The notes below the pieces were generated by a model that worked only from the letters and a program-made list of their open reading frames with translations, ran no database searches and was not told where the DNA came from. A stretch of 64,000 nt of DNA from G965233625 sp965233625. Lineage in GTDB: Bacteria > Planctomycetota > Planctomycetia > Pirellulales > Pirellulaceae. Position numbers and translations under genes: made by a program. Positions within the stretch are counted from its first letter, which is position 1; every line of letters starts with the position of its first letter. This document shows, one piece after another, positions 60,994-64,000 of the stretch. Location: NCBI GenBank assembly GCA_965233625.1, contig OZ247499.1, forward strand, positions 5,022,001 to 5,086,000, read 5' to 3'.

Positions 60994-61430
60994 TTATACG
61001 TTCCTGGTAACCATTGAGATATCTATACAGTAAACGGACCAAGGCCAACTACACAAGTAACCGTCAGCATGATTTGACCAGACCGGGCAGTCTGCGGCGG
61101 CAGCACCGTACATTGTCAGCCGTCTACAATACGCAGGATTGCAGTTATAATGGCCGCAGTAAGTTGGACAGGGTCCGTTGTAACATGGCGTGGAGAACGC
61201 TTTTTGTGACGGTTCTGGCCAGGAATGGCGGCGCTCAACATGCGTAACTGTTTGTAAACCATCGGCTTACTGCAACATGCCAGTTCTGGCGGAACTGGCC
61301 GGATGTAACCTGCGTGGGGCTTTGCGCATCACAAGCTCAAACGCGCGGTTGCCGTAGAACTTTAGAAACTCGGGCCGCACCGTCAGTTCCCGCCTTTGTA
61401 CGATGAAAGCCACACGCGTGTGGACTCCGC
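60994..61430. other. 437-base divergent intergenic region
   Basis: A TATAAT (61146-61151) with TCTACA 17 bases upstream (61123-61128) is a reasonable promoter for the glycosyltransferase direction, though about 280 bases from its start. GCCAGTTC and GAACTGGC (61279-61286, 61292-61299) form a perfect 8-bp inverted repeat with a 5-base loop. No RNA family or gene is recognised. Confidence 0.45.
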
Positions 61431-62186
61431 ATGAATATACCCTTTCTCACCGCGCTGCCCGTCTATAACGAAGCCAATCATGTGAACGCAGTGCTGGACG
61501 AAGTCTCCCGCTATGCGGACGACATCCTGGTGGTGGACGATGGCTCTTCCGATGGCACGCACGAAATTCTTGCTTCCCGCAACGATGTTCAGACCGTTAC
61601 CCACCCCGTTAACCGGGGCTACGGCGCCGCGTTAACCACGGCTTTCGAATACGCGCAGGAAAACAACTACGAAGTGCTCATCACCATCGACTGCGATGGC
61701 CAGCACGAACCACAACGCATCCCACGCTTCGCATCGGCCTGCTGGAATGGCGGCCGTGAAGGTGGGCCAGACATTGTTTCTGGCAGCCGCTATCTGAAGA
61801 AATACCGGCGAGACAGCCTGCCGCCCGCCGACCGTCGTCAGGTGAACGAGCAGATTACTGCTGAGCTGAATGAATTGCTGGGCTATAACCTGACCGACGC
61901 CTTCTGCGGCTTCAAAGCTTACCGGGTGCCCGCGCTCTCCGCCTTCGACATCCGCGATACGGGTTACGCCATGCCGCTGGAGCTGTGGGTGCAGGCGGCG
62001 CATGCCGGGCTGCGGGTGGAAGAACTGCCGGTGCCGCTGATCTATCTGGACGAAGAACGCTCTTTCGGCGGCGCTCTGGACGATTCGGGCACGCGGCTGC
62101 AGCACTATCGCGATGTGATTCAGCGCAGTATCGCCGCGCTCCCCGCGTCGCACATCGCGGCGCCTGCTGAGGATTATTGCCGATGA
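61431..62186 (+). CDS. Family 2 glycosyltransferase (DPM/GtrB-like)
   Basis: 251 residues with a GT-A fold: FLTALPVYNEANHVNAVLDE at the start, then DDILVVDDGSSDGTHEIL (nucleotide-binding, 31-48), THPVNRGYGAALTTAFEYA and the metal site ITIDCDGQHEP (DxD type, Asp87). A later acceptor-side segment is GYNLTDAFCGFKAYR. No membrane helices, unlike GtrB. It transfers a sugar from a nucleotide donor to an unknown acceptor, probably for glycans of the envelope. The downstream gene overlaps its stop (ATGA), which implies translational coupling with the BshC-like protein. Confidence 0.92.
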   Translation: MNIPFLTALPVYNEANHVNAVLDEVSRYADDILVVDDGSSDGTHEILASRNDVQTVTHPVNRGYGAALTTAFEYAQENNYEVLITIDCDGQHEPQRIPRFASACWNGGREGGPDIVSGSRYLKKYRRDSLPPADRRQVNEQITAELNELLGYNLTDAFCGFKAYRVPALSAFDIRDTGYAMPLELWVQAAHAGLRVEELPVPLIYLDEERSFGGALDDSGTRLQHYRDVIQRSIAALPASHIAAPAEDYCR

Positions 62187-63832
62187 GCGCTCTGGCCAGC
62201 CGTAGCATTGCGTACCGCCGCCTCCGGGCGCCCGCAGAGAACGAGGCGTTGCTTGCGAAACCGGCGCTGCAAGAGGCGGCTGCGTGCTGCCAGCAGAACA
62301 TCGCCGGTCGTGGCGAACATGCGTTTCTGGCGTCGCTCCGCGCAACGGCCCGTCGCAGACTGCTGGAGGAAGCCGTCCGTTACACGCGCGCTTACCGCGA
62401 TGTGGAACTTCCACGCGGCGACCTCAGCACCGCGGCTGTTTACATGAGCGGGCATCAACCGCAACTGTTTCACGCCGGCGTGTGGGCGAAGAACTTCGCG
62501 CTGTCGCACCTGGCATCCGCCCACCGGCAGCGGCTTGTCGAAGGGCCGCCCGCAGTTGCCGTTAACCTGATTATCGACAATGACGATTGCGGCGTGGTGG
62601 CCATCAAGGCGCCGTCGGGCAGCGTGGAGCAGCCGCACCTGGAAACCGTTCCGCTGGATGCCGGCGGCGCGCCGGTTCCGTTTGAACAACGCGAAATTAA
62701 CGACCTGGATCTGTTCGACAGCTTTCCGTCCCGCGTCTGCGCGGCGATGAACGGCGTTGTCGGGCAGCCCCTAGTGACAGATTTATGGCGCCACGCAAAG
62801 GAGGCGGCCCGCCGCAGTAGCAACCTGGGTCAAGCCGTCGCCGCCGCCCGGCACAGCCTGGAAGGCGAGTGGGGCTTGCAGACGCTTGAACTGCCGTTGA
62901 GCCACATCTGCCAGACGCCGGAATTCGCCGCGTTTGCCGCCCATCTGCTGATCCGCGGCGAAGCATTCCGCGATGCCTTTAATGAACTGCTAGTCGAATA
63001 CCGGCAGGTGAACCGCGTCCGCAGCCAGAGCCACCCGGCGCCTGCACTGGGCAATGATGGCGACTGGATCGAAGCGCCTTTCTGGCTGTGGAACAGCCAG
63101 CAGCCTACGCGGCGCCCCGTCTTCATCCGCAACCAGCCCGGTGTGCTGGAAATCACTAACCGCCAGGGCGATACGCTGCGGCTGGAAGGCGACGAGCAGC
63201 AAATTGCCACTCAACTGGGCGAGCTGAGCAGCCAGGGCTGGAAGATCCGGCCGCGTGCGCTCATTACCACGATGTACGCCCGACTGGTGCTGTCCGACTT
63301 CTTCATCCACGGCATCGGCGGCGCGAAGTACGACCAGTTGACCGACGCGCTGGTGCAGCAGTTTTTTGATGTGCCGGCGCCGTCGTTCATGACGCTGACC
63401 TCGACCATGCACCTGCCGGTGGATTACCCGGATGTGACGGCTGCCGACCTTCGCGATGTGGAACAGAAACTCCGCGAATTGACGTATCATCCAGAAGACT
63501 TCGCCACCAGCGACACCGCCCACGGGCAACGTGAGATCGCAGAACTGGCAGCCGACAAACACAAATGGCTGGCAGCCGATCCGCCCCGCGGTGAAGGCTG
63601 GAAGCGGCACCAGGGCATCACGCAGGCCAATGAAGCATTGCAGCCATACATCGCGCCGCTGCGTGAAGAACTGCTCCAGCAGCAGCAGGAAACCACCGCC
63701 GCCCTGCGGGTGCGGAAACTACTTGCTTCGCGTGAATTTTCGTTCTGCCTGTTCCCCGCCGCGCAGCTCCGCACAGCGTTCTATAAAATGTTCCCGGCGG
63801 CAGCATGCGACTGCCATTCACGCGATATTTAG
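62183..63832 (+). CDS. Conserved protein distantly like BshC (putative cysteine-adding enzyme)
   Basis: 549 residues from the ATG at 62183, overlapping the glycosyltransferase stop by four bases. Segments like those of BshC are YMSGHQPQLFHAGVWAKNFA (cf. the TGQQAGLFTGP motif), AVNLIIDNDDCGVV and FFIHGIGGAKYDQLTDALVQ (cf. the GGPGEIAY motif), with a long C-terminal helix (QPYIAPLREELLQQQQETTA). BshC adds cysteine to glucosaminyl-malate in bacillithiol synthesis. The relation is only motif-level, so the true activity may differ. Coupling to a glycosyltransferase fits a sugar-linked product, although BshA in the known pathway is a different (GT-B) glycosyltransferase. Confidence 0.7.
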   Translation: MSALASRSIAYRRLRAPAENEALLAKPALQEAAACCQQNIAGRGEHAFLASLRATARRRLLEEAVRYTRAYRDVELPRGDLSTAAVYMSGHQPQLFHAGVWAKNFALSHLASAHRQRLVEGPPAVAVNLIIDNDDCGVVAIKAPSGSVEQPHLETVPLDAGGAPVPFEQREINDLDLFDSFPSRVCAAMNGVVGQPLVTDLWRHAKEAARRSSNLGQAVAAARHSLEGEWGLQTLELPLSHICQTPEFAAFAAHLLIRGEAFRDAFNELLVEYRQVNRVRSQSHPAPALGNDGDWIEAPFWLWNSQQPTRRPVFIRNQPGVLEITNRQGDTLRLEGDEQQIATQLGELSSQGWKIRPRALITTMYARLVLSDFFIHGIGGAKYDQLTDALVQQFFDVPAPSFMTLTSTMHLPVDYPDVTAADLRDVEQKLRELTYHPEDFATSDTAHGQREIAELAADKHKWLAADPPRGEGWKRHQGITQANEALQPYIAPLREELLQQQQETTAALRVRKLLASREFSFCLFPAAQLRTAFYKMFPAAACDCHSRDI

Positions 63833-63854
63833 CACTCAGAAATTACAGGCGCAA

Positions 63855-63997
63855 ACATCAACCCGAAGCGCGAGCGAGAGACGCCGGAATCAGAATCGCA
63901 TCGCCGGTTGAAGTCCAACACACCAGGGACAAACGGCCCAAATTCCTCGTTTGCGCGTCAGAATCAAACGCCCCTCGCTCGCGCTCCGGGTTGGTGT
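63855..63997 (+). repeat. Family B repeat, copy 3 (143 bp)
   Basis: The left end is ACATCAACCCGAAGCGCGAG plus CGAGAGACG. The right end, CGCCCCTCGCTCGCGCTCCG plus GGTTGGTGT, is its near reverse complement. The interior (GACGCCGGAATC, then ATCGCCGGTTGAAGTCC) matches copy 1 in inverted orientation. It fills the end of the window after the BshC-like gene. Confidence 0.82.
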
Positions 63998-64000
63998 AGG

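Overview
The window looks like a chromosomal stretch of a planctomycete (Planctomycetota), probably of the Pirellulales/Planctomycetales type. The reasons are family-level. There is a DUF1559 pseudopilin-like protein with the H-X9-DG motif, a TIGR02996 repeat-companion domain joined to leucine-rich repeats, a TIGR03067 lipocalin-like domain, and a TIGR02604 membrane-bound dehydrogenase-type beta-propeller. A sulfatase, a sialate O-acetylesterase-like protein, many secreted proteins of unknown role and a flagellar MotB fit the same picture. The DNA is GC-rich. Genes lie on both strands in short runs of one to six, with no phage or insertion-sequence core. No rRNA, CRISPR array, integrase or transposase was seen.

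Layout. 1-8250: the end of a PDZ/superoxide-dismutase-like protein, ppnP, an EF-hand esterase, a MoxR ATPase, a DUF1559/lipoprotein pair and two LuxR-type regulators. One of these regulators is a FixJ-like protein with Glu at the phosphoacceptor site. 8484-13489: a haem-biosynthesis oxidase, a TIGR03067/LRR gene broken by one in-frame TGA, and a secreted endonuclease/exonuclease/phosphatase protein. 13511-24656: a cytochrome c-like protein, a tandem sialate-esterase protein, small zinc-ribbon genes, DUF2200, a sulfatase, a C25 peptidase, and a VOC/GyrI-like pair behind an intrinsic terminator. 24753-33317: an AGCS sodium symporter with large insertions, then the suf locus (sufR, an isolated nuoB, sufC, sufB, sufD and a Rieske ferredoxin). 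33359-43633: VOC, motB, an HtrA protease, secreted and envelope proteins including a 1473-residue one, and a sugar-isomerase-like protein. 43968-51538: a dicarboxylate/amino-acid symporter with an inserted beta-rich domain, a TIGR02604 protein and a PhoD-like phosphatase. 51821-55110: an overlapping kinase / TIGR02996-LRR / cyclic-nucleotide-binding module. 55313-63832: a LmbE-like deacetylase, GNAT, tRNA-Cys, tRNA-Asp and a tRNA-Met-like fragment, a lidless Hsp70, rsgA, a CheY-like receiver, a glycosyltransferase and a BshC-like protein.

Three families of short dispersed repeats occupy intergenic gaps. Family A is a 71-bp palindromic element with an AGGCGCCT core. Family B is 141-146 bp with terminal inverted repeats around CCCGAAGCGCGAGCGAGGG. 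Family C is about 165-178 bp with arms of the type CCCCTC...GGGGAGAGGG. Two of the gaps inside the suf operon hold such repeats.

The best candidates for something undescribed are the overlapping kinase-LRR-cNMP module (its kinase lacks the catalytic-loop lysine and its cNMP domain is split by an insertion), the Glu-for-Asp FixJ receiver beside a GAF/PAS-LuxR protein, the two sodium symporters with inserted non-membrane domains, the PDZ plus degenerate Cu/Zn-SOD protein, and the repeat families. All function calls rest on motif recognition by eye; no database search was run.
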